Shown here piece after piece: positions 49,825-60,513 of a stretch of 64,000 nucleotides of DNA (its first letter is position 1; every line of letters starts with the position of its first letter). Source of the stretch: Rhizobium sp. R634 (GTDB taxonomy: Bacteria > Pseudomonadota > Alphaproteobacteria > Rhizobiales > Rhizobiaceae); assembly GCF_002211305.1 (NCBI RefSeq), contig NZ_LOKW01000006.1, positions 62,001 through 126,000 on the forward strand. Direction: 5' to 3'. Under the pieces are notes generated by a model, which was not told the DNA's origin, made no database searches, and saw nothing but the letters and a program-made list of their open reading frames with translations. Position numbers and translations under genes: made by a program.

Positions 49825-52668
49825 ATGCTCGACAAGACCTATGATTCCGCTGCCGTCGAACCGAAAATCGCCGCCAAATGGGATGAAGCGGATGCTTTCC
49901 GCGCCGGCGCGAACGCAAAGCCCGGGGCCGAGACCTTCACCATCGTGATCCCGCCGCCGAATGTCACCGGCTCGCTTCACATGGGGCACGCGCTGAACAA
50001 CACGCTGCAGGACATCATGGTGCGCTTCGAGCGCATGCGCGGCAAGGACGTGCTCTGGCAGCCCGGGATGGACCATGCCGGCATCGCCACGCAGATGGTC
50101 GTCGAGCGCAAGCTGATGGAGCAGCAGCTGCCGGGGCGTCGCGACATGGGCCGCGAAGCCTTCATCGACAAGATCTGGGAGTGGAAAGCGGAGTCGGGCG
50201 GGTTGATCTTCAACCAGCTGAAGCGCCTGGGGGCCTCCTGCGACTGGTCGCGTGAACGCTTCACCATGGACGAAGGCCTGTCGAAGGCAGTGGTCGAGGT
50301 TTTCGTCACGCTCTACAAGGAAGGCCTGATCTACAAGGACAAGCGCCTCGTCAACTGGGATCCGAAGCTGCTGACGGCGATTTCGGACCTTGAGGTCGAG
50401 CAGCATGAGATCAAGGGCAATCTCTGGCATCTGCGTTATCCGCTGGAGCCGGGCGTCACCTATCAATATCCGGTTGCTTTCGACGAGGAAGGCAAGCCGA
50501 CCGAATGGGAAACGCGGGATTATCTCGTCGTTGCCACCACGCGCCCGGAAACCATGCTGGGTGATACCGGTGTTGCGGTCAATCCGGAGGACGAGCGCTA
50601 CAAGTCGATTATCGGCAAGCATGTCATCCTGCCGATCGTCGGCCGCCGCATTCCGATCGTCGCTGACAACTATGCCGATCCGACAGCCGGCACCGGTGCC
50701 GTCAAGGTCACGCCGGCGCATGACTTCAACGACTTTGACGTCGGCAAGCGGGCCGGCCTGCGCGCAATCAACGTCATGAATATCGATGGCACGATCGCCA
50801 TCAAGGACAACGAGGATTTCCTCGAAGGTCTCGACCATCCGGCCGCTCTGCACGGCGCCTGGGACCGCCTGGAAGGGCAGGACCGTTTCTATGCGCGCAA
50901 GGTCATCGTCGAAATTTTCGAAGAAGCCGGCTTGCTCGACAAGATCGAGCCGCACAAGCACATGGTCCCGCATGGCGACCGCGGCGGCGTGCCGATCGAG
51001 CCGCGGTTGACCGAACAATGGTATGTCGATGCCAAGACGCTCGCCGAACCGGCGATCGCCTCGGTTCGCGAAGGCCGCACCAAGATGGTGCCGAAGAGCT
51101 GGGACAAAACCTATTACGAATGGATGGAAAACATCCAGCCCTGGTGCGTCTCCCGCCAGCTCTGGTGGGGCCACCAGATCCCCGCTTGGTACGGCCCGGA
51201 CGGCCAGGTCTTCGTCGAAAAGACCGAGGAGGAGGCGCTGCAGGCGGCGATCCAGCATTACCTCTCGCATGAGGGGCCGATGAAGGCCTATGTCGAGGAC
51301 CTGCTCGAAAACTTCAAGCCGGGCGAGATCCTGACGCGCGACGAGGACGTGCTCGACACCTGGTTCTCCTCCGCGCTCTGGCCGTTCTCGACCTTGGGCT
51401 GGCCGGACGAGACGCCGGAGCTTGCGCGTTATTACCCGACCAATGTCCTCGTCACCGGTTTCGACATCATCTTCTTCTGGGTCGCCCGCATGATGATGAT
51501 GGGCCTGCACTTCATGAAGGACGAGGACGGCAACCCCGTCGAGCCCTTCAATACCGTCTATGTCCACGCGCTGGTGCGCGACAAAAATGGGCAGAAGATG
51601 TCGAAGTCGAAGGGCAACGTCATCGATCCGCTCGAACTGATCGACGAATACGGCGCCGACGCGCTGCGGTTTACCTTGGCGATCATGGCCGCGCAGGGCC
51701 GCGACGTGAAGCTCGATCCGGCCCGCATCGCCGGCTACCGCAATTTCGGCACGAAGCTCTGGAACGCCACGCGCTTCGCCGAGATGAACGGCGCGAAGAG
51801 CGATCCGCATTTCGTGCCGGAGGCGGCCGAACTCACCATCAACCGCTGGATCCTGACGGAACTTGCCCGTACGGAACGTGACGTTACGGAAGCGCTCGAA
51901 GCCTTCCGCTTCAACGACGCGGCCGGCGCGCTCTACCGCTTCGTCTGGAACGAGGTCTGCGACTGGTATCTCGAACTCTTGAAGCCGGTCTTCAACGGCG
52001 AGGATGAGGGCGCCAAGGCCGAAGCCCAGGCCTGCAGCGCCTATATTCTCGAAGAGATCTACAAGCTGCTGCACCCCTTCATGCCCTTCATGACCGAAGA
52101 GCTCTGGGCGCATACAGCGGGCGAGGGCAAGGAGCGCGATACCTTGGTCTGCCATGCCGAATGGCCGGCGCCGTCTTATGCCGACGACGCGGCTGCCGAC
52201 GAGATCAACTGGCTGATCGACCTCGTCTCCGGTATCCGCTCCGTGCGCGCCGAAATGAACGTGCCGCCATCGGCAACCGCGCCGCTGGTCGTCGTCAAGG
52301 CCAACAACCTGACCCGTGAGAGGCTGTTCCGCCATGACGCAGCCATCAAGCGGCTTGCGCGCGTCGAGGCGATATCGCTGGCCGACGATGCGCCGAAGGG
52401 TGCGGCTCAGATCGTCGTGGCCGAGGCCACCATCTGCCTACCGCTCGGCAATCTGATCGATCTTTCCGCCGAAAAGGCTCGCTTGGAAAAGGCGATCGCC
52501 AAGATGGAAGGCGAGATATCCCGCATCAACGGCAAGCTCTCCAACGAGAAGTTCGTCGCCAATGCCAATCCCGAGGTCGTCGAGGCCGAGCGCGAGCGTC
52601 TCGAAGAGCTGCAAGGGCAGATGACAAGCTTGAAGACCGCTCTTTCCAGGGTCAGCGAAGCCGGGTAA
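49825..52668 (+). CDS. valS: Valyl-tRNA synthetase
   Basis: A 947-residue class I synthetase that charges tRNA-Val. The HIGH motif is [11 protein letters not shown] near residue 51; the KMSKS motif is [11 protein letters not shown] near 590. The editing domain lies between, with [15 protein letters not shown] near 238, and a C-terminal coiled coil ([20 protein letters not shown]) is typical of ValRS. Start at ATG 49825 (MLDKTYDS); the longer open frame from 49624 overlaps popZ. A strong terminator follows. Confidence 0.95.
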   Translation: MLDKTYDSAAVEPKIAAKWDEADAFRAGANAKPGAETFTIVIPPPNVTGSLHMGHALNNTLQDIMVRFERMRGKDVLWQPGMDHAGIATQMVVERKLMEQQLPGRRDMGREAFIDKIWEWKAESGGLIFNQLKRLGASCDWSRERFTMDEGLSKAVVEVFVTLYKEGLIYKDKRLVNWDPKLLTAISDLEVEQHEIKGNLWHLRYPLEPGVTYQYPVAFDEEGKPTEWETRDYLVVATTRPETMLGDTGVAVNPEDERYKSIIGKHVILPIVGRRIPIVADNYADPTAGTGAVKVTPAHDFNDFDVGKRAGLRAINVMNIDGTIAIKDNEDFLEGLDHPAALHGAWDRLEGQDRFYARKVIVEIFEEAGLLDKIEPHKHMVPHGDRGGVPIEPRLTEQWYVDAKTLAEPAIASVREGRTKMVPKSWDKTYYEWMENIQPWCVSRQLWWGHQIPAWYGPDGQVFVEKTEEEALQAAIQHYLSHEGPMKAYVEDLLENFKPGEILTRDEDVLDTWFSSALWPFSTLGWPDETPELARYYPTNVLVTGFDIIFFWVARMMMMGLHFMKDEDGNPVEPFNTVYVHALVRDKNGQKMSKSKGNVIDPLELIDEYGADALRFTLAIMAAQGRDVKLDPARIAGYRNFGTKLWNATRFAEMNGAKSDPHFVPEAAELTINRWILTELARTERDVTEALEAFRFNDAAGALYRFVWNEVCDWYLELLKPVFNGEDEGAKAEAQACSAYILEEIYKLLHPFMPFMTEELWAHTAGEGKERDTLVCHAEWPAPSYADDAAADEINWLIDLVSGIRSVRAEMNVPPSATAPLVVVKANNLTRERLFRHDAAIKRLARVEAISLADDAPKGAAQIVVAEATICLPLGNLIDLSAEKARLEKAIAKMEGEISRINGKLSNEKFVANANPEVVEAERERLEELQGQMTSLKTALSRVSEAG

Positions 52669-53064
52669 CTTTGAGAGCCGCTTTGGTAAGAAATTTCAAA
52701 GACGCGCCGTCGCCGGCGCGTCTTTTTTGCTGCCTGCAAGCACGCGATTCGGTCTCGAAAACGGCTAACTTCGGGCACTCGGGCTGTGGATTGTGGCTGT
52801 CCTTAGGGGCTGCGGGCGAAAACTGGCACTGTTGTCCGATTGATACAGCTTTCACGATGTTTGGAACGAACGTCTAAAAATCCTGCGAAAGGATTCGATT
52901 GTCGGAATAAAATTTTATTAACCAGATTTTTTGACGTGTCCGTCAATCTCTTTACGTAAATTAGCCGCTGCAATGACCGGCGGTGCTGCCGTGGGCCGCG
53001 TTGCCATTTCCGGCGAACACTTACACAGTGTCGCCACATCAATTGCTGGAGTGGGGGAGACACA
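52669..53064. other. Intergenic region between valS and the FadL-like gene
   Basis: 396 bp. Contains the valS terminator and, from about 52870, an AT-rich stretch likely to hold the promoter of the FadL-like gene. No gene supported. Confidence 0.4.
52698..52728 (+). terminator. Terminator after valS
   Basis: AAAGACGCGCC (52698-52708) pairs exactly with GGCGCGTCTTT (52715-52725), followed by TTT. Confidence 0.85.
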
Positions 53065-54345
53065 ATGGCACCGCGTATGTTTTCCAAGGGCGTAACGTCG
53101 CTCGTTCTTTTTTCGTCGCTTGCCGCGCCGTCCTTTGCCGGTGGCCTGGAGCGCGGCGGATACAATATCGATCAGCTGTTCGATACGTCGCCTTTCTCGT
53201 TTCAGTCGGGTGTGACCTACGTCACACCGCAGCGCAAGCTGAAGGACGTCCGTGACACGGATACCTCGGCATCTCCGGGCGGTGGCAATCTGAACAGCCG
53301 GCCGGACACCGCCGACGAGACCGCGAACTACACCATCCCCTATATCGGCTTTAAGGCTGGTTTCGCCGATACGATCGACTGCCTTGTCGATTATTCCGAG
53401 CCCTTTGGCGGGCATTCCAATCCGGGTCTGAACTGGGCCGGCGCCAACAACAACATCGAGACGGAAATCAAAACCCGCAACTATGGCGGCACCTGCTCCT
53501 ATCGTTTTGATGTCGGCCCCGGGCAGCTTCGCTTCATCGGCGGCGCCTTTTATCAGGAAGTAGAAGGCTTCAAGGAACGTCTGGTTTCAACGGTTCCGCT
53601 TCTGTTCGGCACCGGCACCGGCGTCGGCCGCCTCGATCTCGACGATAGCGGCTGGGGCTGGCGCGCCGGTATTGCCTACGAGATTCCAGAATATGCGATG
53701 CGGGCAAGCCTCGTTTATAACAGTCGCGTAAAATACGACAATCTGACCGGCACGGTGGATCTGACGCAGGTGAGCGCGCCGATTGCGCCGCTCAATGGCG
53801 CTCCGTACGGAAGGGTCACGGACGTTTTCGGCTCTGCTGAGGCGCCGGATTCGCTTGAGCTGAAGTTGCAGAGCGGTATCGCTCCGGATTGGCTCGCCTT
53901 CGGATCGGTCAAGTGGACGAACTGGAGTGTCCTCCAGTCCGTGCCGTTCTGCCCGACCTCGACGAAGGGCCTTGTCGCGTGCCGGTCCGGTGGCGCGACG
54001 GAGCTGACCTCGCTCGATCTTCTTTATCGTGATGGCTGGACGATCACCGGTGGTGTCGGCCACAAGTTCAATGAGCAGTGGGCCGGTGCCGTCAGCCTGA
54101 CATGGGACCGCGGCACCAGCCAGGGCTATGGCGCGCAGACCGACAGCTGGACGGTCGGTCTCGGTGCCGCCTACACGCCGACCGAACACATCGAATGGCG
54201 CTTCGCCGGCGCCGTAGGCGTGTTGACCAGCGGTTCGTCTGGCGTTGTGACCGAAAATGGCGTCACGTTTGGAGATGATGTCTCCTATTCCTTTGATAAT
54301 GATCTGGTCGCCGCACTGTCGACCAGCATAAAGATCAAGTTCTAA
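53065..54345 (+). CDS. fadL: FadL-like outer-membrane long-chain fatty acid transporter
   Basis: A 426-residue outer-membrane beta-barrel of the OmpP1/FadL family, which admits hydrophobic compounds such as fatty acids. A signal peptide (SLVLFSSLAAPSFA, cleavage near residue 25) is followed by alternating strands and ends in a barrel-closing IKIKF with terminal Phe. FadL-type motifs include YIGFKAGFADTIDCLVDYSE and GWGWRAGIAYEIPEYAMRAS. The position after valS is the place of fadL in Sinorhizobium, to my recollection. Confidence 0.82.
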   Translation: MAPRMFSKGVTSLVLFSSLAAPSFAGGLERGGYNIDQLFDTSPFSFQSGVTYVTPQRKLKDVRDTDTSASPGGGNLNSRPDTADETANYTIPYIGFKAGFADTIDCLVDYSEPFGGHSNPGLNWAGANNNIETEIKTRNYGGTCSYRFDVGPGQLRFIGGAFYQEVEGFKERLVSTVPLLFGTGTGVGRLDLDDSGWGWRAGIAYEIPEYAMRASLVYNSRVKYDNLTGTVDLTQVSAPIAPLNGAPYGRVTDVFGSAEAPDSLELKLQSGIAPDWLAFGSVKWTNWSVLQSVPFCPTSTKGLVACRSGGATELTSLDLLYRDGWTITGGVGHKFNEQWAGAVSLTWDRGTSQGYGAQTDSWTVGLGAAYTPTEHIEWRFAGAVGVLTSGSSGVVTENGVTFGDDVSYSFDNDLVAALSTSIKIKF

Positions 54346-54364
54346 TCACCCGATTTGAAGAATT

Positions 54365-54398
54365 GAAGAGCCCGGCACTGCCGGGCTCTTCTTTATTG
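54365..54398 (+). terminator. Terminator after the FadL-like gene
   Basis: GAAGAGCCCGGC (54365-54376) pairs with GCCGGGCTCTTC (54380-54391) around ACT, followed by TTTATT. Confidence 0.85.
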
Positions 54399-55017
54399 GC
54401 GCCCGTTAATCATGTCATTTCCCGGCCTCGTTTTGTGACGATTCAGCAACAGTTTTTTATGACGGATGGCGTATGGTGGCGATGGGGCGAATTTGTCCAT
54501 TTCCCGCCACAAAGAGGGAGCACCGCTATTTGCGGGCGAGGTGATGGCAGACTTACGGTGCGTGTAATTAGTAGCATGGGTCGATTTTTTTCCGGTAACA
54601 CCAGATTGTACGGCGCGATTGGCGACAGTCGTTTGATTGCGGCCGTTTCCGGCCTCGCGATGACGCCGTCGATCCGCTCATCATCGTCGTTTTCTGCCCG
54701 CTCGCATGAGCAGCAGAGCGTCGCCGGAGATGTCGATACCGGTTTGGTCACATTTGCTATTTACGAATGCGATAAAGGCGGGAAGGCGGATGCCGCGCCT
54801 GCCGAAAGAATGCCGGGAAAATTGCAGTCGGACCATGCCGGGAGCCGGGTGGTGCTGAAAATTTGGCCTTTGCGAAAAGGCGGATGGGCTGGATGCGACG
54901 CGGGCAAAGGAGCCATGGAGCTCGCCGCGGGATCGCTCGCCTCGACGGGACACATCCGCGGGATGCACGGCGCAAGCGCCGCCGCCTGCCAGGGATGAAC
55001 GAAAGAAATCGGTTGAA
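54399..55017. other. Long intergenic region upstream of exoR
   Basis: About 620 bp without a supportable gene. An open frame on the plus strand runs into the FadL terminator and has no plausible start or composition; an antisense frame is equally weak. The stretch presumably holds exoR promoters and an untranslated leader, and could hide a small RNA. Confidence 0.4.
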
Positions 55018-55821
55018 ATGGTAACGTCCGAGTTCAAACTGTTCAAATTCATGCTGATGGGCATGTCGGTGGCCGTGGCGCTGGCCATGACTTGCCCGGC
55101 TCGCGCCTTCGACATCAAGGCCGGCGTCAGTAAGGAATCCGGTCCTTTCGATCTCTTCAAGTTCGGCTTCAAGGCCTATAAGAACGGACAGAAGGAAGAG
55201 GCGGTCGAGGCCTATAAATATGCCGCCGAAAAAGGCCATACCGGTTCGCGCTGGGCGCTTGCCAACATGTATGCCGATGGCGACGGCGTCACCCAGGATG
55301 ATTTCGAAGCCTTCAAGATCTACAGCGAGATCGCCCAGCAGGGCGTCGAACCCGGCTCTGAAGATACAGGCTTCTTCGTCAACGCGCTGCTCTCGCTCGC
55401 CAATTATTACAAACACGGCATATCGGGCAGCCCCGTCAAGATTGATCTCACCCAGGCGCGCCAGCTCTATTTCCAGGTGGCCTCCACCTTCGGCGTTCCC
55501 GAAGCGCAGTTCCAGCTGGCGCAGATGATGCTGGCCGGCGAGGGCGGTTCTGCCAGCCCGCAGCAGGCGAAGAAATGGCTGAACCAGGCCCGCAAGAGCG
55601 GTCATCCCGGCGCCATGGCGGTGTTCGGCAATATTCTTTTCGACGAAGGCCAGACGGCCCGCGGCCTGGCGCTGATGACGGCGGCGCTCGACCGCTGCAA
55701 GCCGAAGGACTGCAACTGGATGGAAGCGCTGCAGGAGCAGGCCTTCTCGGTTGCCAACGAAGCCGATCGCCGCACAGCGGTATCGCTGTCCCACAGCATC
55801 TCCAGCGGCTCCGACGACTAG
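55018..55821 (+). CDS. exoR: ExoR, periplasmic Sel1-repeat regulator of ExoS/ChvI
   Basis: A 267-residue exported protein with a signal peptide (MLMGMSVAVALAMTCPARAF region, cleavage near residue 30) and Sel1/TPR-like repeats (AAEKGHTGSRWALANMYADG, VASTFGVPEAQFQLAQMMLA, GQTARGLALMTAALDRC). It closely resembles Sinorhizobium ExoR as I recall it (KESGPF, GVEPGSEDTGFFVNAL). ExoR binds the sensor ExoS in the periplasm and represses ChvI targets such as exopolysaccharide; acid triggers its degradation. It is monocistronic and followed by rhizobial palindromes. Confidence 0.9.
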   Translation: MVTSEFKLFKFMLMGMSVAVALAMTCPARAFDIKAGVSKESGPFDLFKFGFKAYKNGQKEEAVEAYKYAAEKGHTGSRWALANMYADGDGVTQDDFEAFKIYSEIAQQGVEPGSEDTGFFVNALLSLANYYKHGISGSPVKIDLTQARQLYFQVASTFGVPEAQFQLAQMMLAGEGGSASPQQAKKWLNQARKSGHPGAMAVFGNILFDEGQTARGLALMTAALDRCKPKDCNWMEALQEQAFSVANEADRRTAVSLSHSISSGSDD

Positions 55822-55932
55822 AACAGGATGATTTTAGGCTCTCTCGGCCTAAAATCTGAATCCTGTTCTAAATTAAAGAGTTAGAGCATGATGTCGCCCG
55901 AAAACCGCCTACAGTTTTCGGCATCATGCTCT
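55821..55932. repeat. Rhizobial intergenic palindromes (RIME-like)
   Basis: Two large inverted repeats in tandem. The first (55821-55868) pairs GAACAGGA...ATTTTAGGC with GCCTAAAAT...TCCTGTTC. The second (55883-55932) pairs AGAGCATGATG and CCGAAAAC with GTTTTCGG and CATCATGCTCT. They resemble the dispersed palindromes of Rhizobium genomes and may also terminate exoR. Confidence 0.7.
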
Positions 55933-55942
55933 TGACAATACC

Positions 55943-56734
55943 TCAGGCGGCGAAATCGAAATAGGCGATCACGGGCACGTGGTCGGACGGCTTTTCCCAA
56001 GCCCGCACATGTTTTTCGATCGCAGCCGACCTCATCCGGTCGGCCGCTTCCGGTGACAGCAGCAAATGGTCGATGCGAATGCCGTTGTTCTTGGGCCATG
56101 CACCGGCCTGATAATCCCAGAATGAGTAGAGCTGCGTCGCATCGGTTGTCGCGCGCACCGCATCCGTCAGTCCGAGATTTTCGAGCCTGCGGAATGCCTC
56201 CCGGGTCTGCGGCAGGAACAGTGCGTCATTTTCCCAGACCTTCGGATCGAAGCAATCATGCGGTTCCGGGATGACGTTGTAATCGCCAGCAAGGATCAGC
56301 ATCTCCTCATAGGCGAGCCGCTCGGCGGCGAAGGTCCGCAGACGCTCCATCCAGGCCAGCTTGTAGGGATATTTCTCCGTGTCGACGGGATTGCCGTTCG
56401 GCAGATAGATGCAGCAGACGCGCAGAATGCGCTTATCGGCCAGCGTGAACACCGCTTCGAGAAAACGCGACTGTTCGTCCAGCGGATCGCCGGGCAGGCC
56501 GCGGTTGACTTCGAAGGGGGAGTTCTTGGAGAGGATCGCCACGCCGTTGAAGCCCTTCTGGCCGTGCGTCTCGACGTGATAGCCGAGCGCCTCGATCTCG
56601 AGCCTCGGAAAACCCTCGTCGATCGTCTTGATCTCCTGCAGGCAGACGATATCCGGATCGGAATCCTTGAGCCACTGGGTGAGATTGTCGATGCGCGCCT
56701 TGACGCCGTTGATGTTCCAAGTCGCGATCTTCAT
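55943..56734 (-). CDS. xthA: Exodeoxyribonuclease III
   Basis: A 263-residue AP endonuclease of the XthA type for base-excision repair. The metal-binding start MKIATWNINGVKARIDNL, the catalytic Glu in CLQEIKTID (about 34), GFNGVAILS, LAGDYNVIP (about 150) and the terminal SDHVPVIAYF are all present. Normal length. It is convergent with exoR across the palindromes. Confidence 0.92.
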   Translation of the reverse strand: MKIATWNINGVKARIDNLTQWLKDSDPDIVCLQEIKTIDEGFPRLEIEALGYHVETHGQKGFNGVAILSKNSPFEVNRGLPGDPLDEQSRFLEAVFTLADKRILRVCCIYLPNGNPVDTEKYPYKLAWMERLRTFAAERLAYEEMLILAGDYNVIPEPHDCFDPKVWENDALFLPQTREAFRRLENLGLTDAVRATTDATQLYSFWDYQAGAWPKNNGIRIDHLLLSPEAADRMRSAAIEKHVRAWEKPSDHVPVIAYFDFAA

Positions 56735-56859
56735 TTCTTCGTCCTGTTTCGCTTCGCGCGCTACTTTTATCGCGGTCTTTCACAACAGGACAAGACGATA
56801 AACCGGCCGGAAGCAACTCTTCGGCCGGTTGTTGGGGATAGAGCTGTATGTTCTGATGT

Positions 56860-57192
56860 TCAGATCGAGAAGCTGGTGCCGCAGCCGCAGCTTGCGACCG
56901 CATTCGGGTTCTTGATCTGGAAGGATTGGCCGAGCAAATTGTCGACGAAATCGATCTCCGAACCTGCCATATAGACGAGCGACAGGCTGTCGATCAGCAC
57001 TTTGGCGTCGTTCTTTTCGACGATGACGTCGTCGTCTGCAGCGCTGTCGGCGAGGTCGAACTTGTAGGAAAAGCCCGAACAGCCGCCGCCTTCGACGGAA
57101 ACCCGCAACGCGCTCTTGCCGGCCTCCGCACCGATGATCGCCGCGATGCGCTTTGCCGCGGCGTCCGAAAGGGTTACACTCGTATCCGTCAT
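56860..57192 (-). CDS. erpA: Iron-sulfur cluster insertion protein ErpA
   Basis: About 110 residues of the HesB/IscA A-type carrier family. Three conserved cysteines are present: GGGCSGFSY and the C-terminal CGCGTSF. The protein carries [Fe-S] clusters to target enzymes. ATG 57192 is chosen over ATG 57213 since AGGAGG lies 4 nt before it. It is divergent from dgt and separated from xthA by 125 bp. Confidence 0.9.
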   Translation of the reverse strand: MTDTSVTLSDAAAKRIAAIIGAEAGKSALRVSVEGGGCSGFSYKFDLADSAADDDVIVEKNDAKVLIDSLSLVYMAGSEIDFVDNLLGQSFQIKNPNAVASCGCGTSFSI

Positions 57193-57414
57193 GTTTCCTC
57201 CTGCCGGAGTCAAAATCCGGAGAGAATGGGTTTCGGCACTCGAATGTTCAAATGCCTGATATCAAAGGAACTTATCATGATCCTCGTGAAAAGGCCATGA
57301 TGCGCCGAAGCGATTGGAAATGCGCCTCTTTGCCGTTTTGTCAGGCTATAGGTATGAAGAGCGCAAAGCGGCGTCAATGGGCAGATGCGGCAACAGGCAG
57401 AATGACGGTGAAGA

Positions 57415-58632
57415 ATGACGATTGACAGGCGGGCATTGGGATTTGGCGGCAGCGAAAGAGCAGTCTATGCGGCGGACCCCTGGACGACGCGCGGGCGCCT
57501 CTATCCGGAAGACGGCAGCCCGACGCGCTCAGATTTCCAGCGGGACCGCGACCGCATCGTCCACACCACCGCCTTTCGCCGGTTGAAGCATAAGACGCAG
57601 GTCTTCATCGCCCAGGACGGTGATCATTATCGCACCCGCCTGACGCATACGATCGAGGTGGCGCAGATCGCCCGGGCGCTGGCCCGCGCCTTGAAGCTCG
57701 ATGAGGATCTGGCCGAGGGCGTGGCGCTCGTCCATGATTTCGGCCACACGCCATTCGGCCATACCGGCGAGGATGCGCTGCACGAGGTGCTGTTGCCCTA
57801 TGGCGGCTTCGACCACAATGCCCAATCCCTGCGCATCGTGACCAAGCTGGAGCGGCGTTATGCCGAATTCGACGGCATCAACCTGACATGGGAAAGCTTG
57901 GAAGGTCTGGTCAAACACAATGGTCCGCTGCTGACGCCCGATGGCGTGGGCACGCGCGGCCCCGTTCCGCAGCCGATCCTCGATTATTGCGAACTGCACG
58001 ATCTCGAGATTGCAACCTATGCCAGCCTCGAGGCCCAGGTCGCGGCGATCGCCGACGATATCGCCTACAACACCCACGATATCGACGACGGGCTGCGCTC
58101 CGGTTATCTGACTTTCGACATGCTGGAGGAAATTCCGTTCCTTGCCGGGCTGATGGCCGAGGTGAGGGAGCGATATCCCCATCTGGAGCCGAGCCGCTTC
58201 ACCCACGAGATCATGCGCCGTCAGATCACCCGCATGGTCGAGGACGTGATAAGCGTCGCGCAGCAGCGGCTTTCCCTCATCCGCCCGCAGAGCGCAGCCG
58301 ATATCCGCGCCGCCGACCGGGTCATTGCCACCTTTTCCGAGGGGATGGCCGAAACCGACAGGCAGATCAAGGCGATGCTCTTCAAGCGCATCTACCGCAA
58401 TCCCGATATCATGCGCATCCGCGCCGGCGCCGCCCAGATCGTCACCGACCTCTTTGGCGCCTACATGGCCAATCCCAAGGAGATGCAGAGCCATTACTGG
58501 GTGGATCATATCGCCGGCCTCTCCGACGCACCGAAAGCCCGCCATGTCGGCGACTATCTGGCTGGCATGACGGATACCTATGCGATCAGCGCCCACAGGC
58601 GATTGTTTGACCACACTCCGGATTTGCGATAG
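57415..58632 (+). CDS. dgt: dGTP triphosphohydrolase-like HD-domain protein
   Basis: A 405-residue dGTPase-family protein that hydrolyses dNTPs to nucleosides and triphosphate. The HD-domain ligands are visible: H in [14 protein letters not shown] and the HD pair in [18 protein letters not shown] near residue 104, with a later Asp in [15 protein letters not shown] near 215. N-terminal [15 protein letters not shown] is typical of the family. The order dgt-argS is common in rhizobia. Confidence 0.92.
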   Translation: MTIDRRALGFGGSERAVYAADPWTTRGRLYPEDGSPTRSDFQRDRDRIVHTTAFRRLKHKTQVFIAQDGDHYRTRLTHTIEVAQIARALARALKLDEDLAEGVALVHDFGHTPFGHTGEDALHEVLLPYGGFDHNAQSLRIVTKLERRYAEFDGINLTWESLEGLVKHNGPLLTPDGVGTRGPVPQPILDYCELHDLEIATYASLEAQVAAIADDIAYNTHDIDDGLRSGYLTFDMLEEIPFLAGLMAEVRERYPHLEPSRFTHEIMRRQITRMVEDVISVAQQRLSLIRPQSAADIRAADRVIATFSEGMAETDRQIKAMLFKRIYRNPDIMRIRAGAAQIVTDLFGAYMANPKEMQSHYWVDHIAGLSDAPKARHVGDYLAGMTDTYAISAHRRLFDHTPDLR

Positions 58633-58694
58633 GCAGCGGTCGCCCGCCGAGGCCGATTTGCGCCTTTGGCACAGCCTATGCATGGAAGAGTGCG

Positions 58695-60452
58695 ATGAAC
58701 CTTTTTACCGACTTCGAAGCCAGGATCAAAACCGCCCTTGAACAGATCGATCTGGTCAGGGAAAAGCGATCTGAGCTCGATTTCGGCCGCATCACCGTCG
58801 AGCCGCCGCGCGATGCGAGCCATGGCGATGTCGCGACCAACGCCGCGATGGTGCTGGCAAAACCGCTCGGAAGCAATCCGCGTGCGCTTGCTGACATCAT
58901 CATCGCCAAGCTCAAGGAAGACGCCGACGTCGCCGACGTCTCGGTCGCCGGTCCAGGCTTCATCAATATCCGTCTCGCCGTCGGGTACTGGCAGCGGCTG
59001 CTCGCCTCGATGATCGGTTCCGGCACGGATTACGGCCGTTCGACGCTCGGCAAGGGCCGCAAGGTCAATGTCGAATATGTCTCGGCCAATCCGACCGGGC
59101 CGATGCATGTCGGCCATTGCCGTGGTGCCGTTGTCGGCGATGCGCTCGCCAACCTGCTGGCCTTTGCTGGCTACGGCGTCGAGAAGGAATACTACATCAA
59201 CGACGCCGGCTCGCAGATCGACGTGCTCGCCCGCTCCGTCTTCCTGCGCTATCGCGAGGCGCTTGGCGAACGGATCGGCGAAATCCCTTCGGGCCTTTAT
59301 CCCGGCGATTATCTCGTGCCGGTCGGCCAGTCGCTTGCCGCCGACTATGGCGTGCGGCTGCACAACATGCCGGAAGAGCAATGGATGCCGATCGTCAAGG
59401 ACCGCACGATCGATGCGATGATGGTCATGATCCGCGAGGATCTGGCGGCGCTGAACGTCCATCACGACATCTTCTTCTCCGAGCGGACCCTGCACGCCGA
59501 TGGCGCGGCCGCGATCCGTAAGGCAATCAACGATCTGACCTTCAAGGGCTATGTCTACAAGGGCACGCTGCCGCCGCCGAAGGGCCAGCTTCCCGAGGAC
59601 TGGGAGGACCGCGAGCAGACGCTTTTCCGCTCGACCGAGGTGGGCGACGACATGGACCGGCCGCTGATCAAGTCGGACGGCTCCTACACCTATTTCGCTG
59701 CCGACGTCGCCTACTTCAAGAACAAGTTCGACCGCGGCTTCGACGAGATGATTTATGTGCTCGGCGCCGATCATGGCGGCTACGTTAAGCGCCTGGAAGC
59801 GGTTGCACGCGGCGTCTCGGACGGCAAGGCGAAGCTGACGGTGCTGCTCTGCCAGCTCGTCAAGCTCTATCGCAACGGTGAGCCGGTGAAGATGTCGAAG
59901 CGCTCCGGCGATTTCGTGACACTTCGCGACGTCGTCGAGGAAGTCGGCCGTGATTCGGTTCGCTTCATGATGCTTTACCGCAAGAATTCCGAACCGCTCG
60001 ACTTCGATTTCGCCAAAGTGACGGAACAGTCGAAGGATAATCCGGTCTTTTACGTGCAGTACGCGCATGCCCGCTGCATGTCGGTCTTCCGGCAGGCGAG
60101 GGAGGCTTTCCCCGGCCTCGAAGTTTCGCCCGAGGATCTTGCGAAAACCGTTGCTGGCATTGGCGATCCGGCCGAATTGCAGCTTGTCGCCAAGCTCGCC
60201 GAATTCCCGCGTGTGGTCGAGGCGGCGGCCCAGTCGCAGGAGCCGCATCGCATCGCTTTTTACCTCTACGACCTCGCCAGTTCGTTCCATGCGCACTGGA
60301 ACAAAGGTAAAGATCAGCCGGAATTACGATTTGTTAATGATAAAAACCGAGAATCAAGTATTGCCAGACTTGGGCTGGTGTACGCCGTCGCGTCGGTTTT
60401 GAAGTCGGGACTTGCCATTACAGGCACTGCAGCACCTGACGAAATGCGATAA
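58695..60452 (+). CDS. argS: Arginyl-tRNA synthetase
   Basis: A 585-residue class I synthetase. The HIGH motif is [20 protein letters not shown] near 125-145, and the KMSKS-like motif is [13 protein letters not shown] near 398. The N-terminal ArgRS domain and C-terminal DALR anticodon domain (about 445-585, [15 protein letters not shown]) are complete. GGAAGAG precedes the ATG. It lies 62 bp after dgt and 61 bp before the SPOR gene, so all three are likely one transcript. Confidence 0.95.
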   Translation: MNLFTDFEARIKTALEQIDLVREKRSELDFGRITVEPPRDASHGDVATNAAMVLAKPLGSNPRALADIIIAKLKEDADVADVSVAGPGFINIRLAVGYWQRLLASMIGSGTDYGRSTLGKGRKVNVEYVSANPTGPMHVGHCRGAVVGDALANLLAFAGYGVEKEYYINDAGSQIDVLARSVFLRYREALGERIGEIPSGLYPGDYLVPVGQSLAADYGVRLHNMPEEQWMPIVKDRTIDAMMVMIREDLAALNVHHDIFFSERTLHADGAAAIRKAINDLTFKGYVYKGTLPPPKGQLPEDWEDREQTLFRSTEVGDDMDRPLIKSDGSYTYFAADVAYFKNKFDRGFDEMIYVLGADHGGYVKRLEAVARGVSDGKAKLTVLLCQLVKLYRNGEPVKMSKRSGDFVTLRDVVEEVGRDSVRFMMLYRKNSEPLDFDFAKVTEQSKDNPVFYVQYAHARCMSVFRQAREAFPGLEVSPEDLAKTVAGIGDPAELQLVAKLAEFPRVVEAAAQSQEPHRIAFYLYDLASSFHAHWNKGKDQPELRFVNDKNRESSIARLGLVYAVASVLKSGLAITGTAAPDEMR

Positions 60453-60513
60453 CGTCACCATTTCCCCACAATGCGCTGGCATTTGAGCGTTGGCGTTTGC
60501 GAGTGGGATAGGC

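Noticed and set aside
49786..52335. An 849-codon open frame antisense to valS
   Set aside because: The sense strand encodes a full ValRS with all motifs. The antisense protein has no domain, and similar long antisense frames occur over nasA, nirB, narK and the SPOR gene because of high GC codon bias.
54363..54998. A 211-codon rightward frame upstream of exoR
   Set aside because: It starts inside the FadL-gene terminator, has no ribosome site, and its product looks random. Internal starts are no better.
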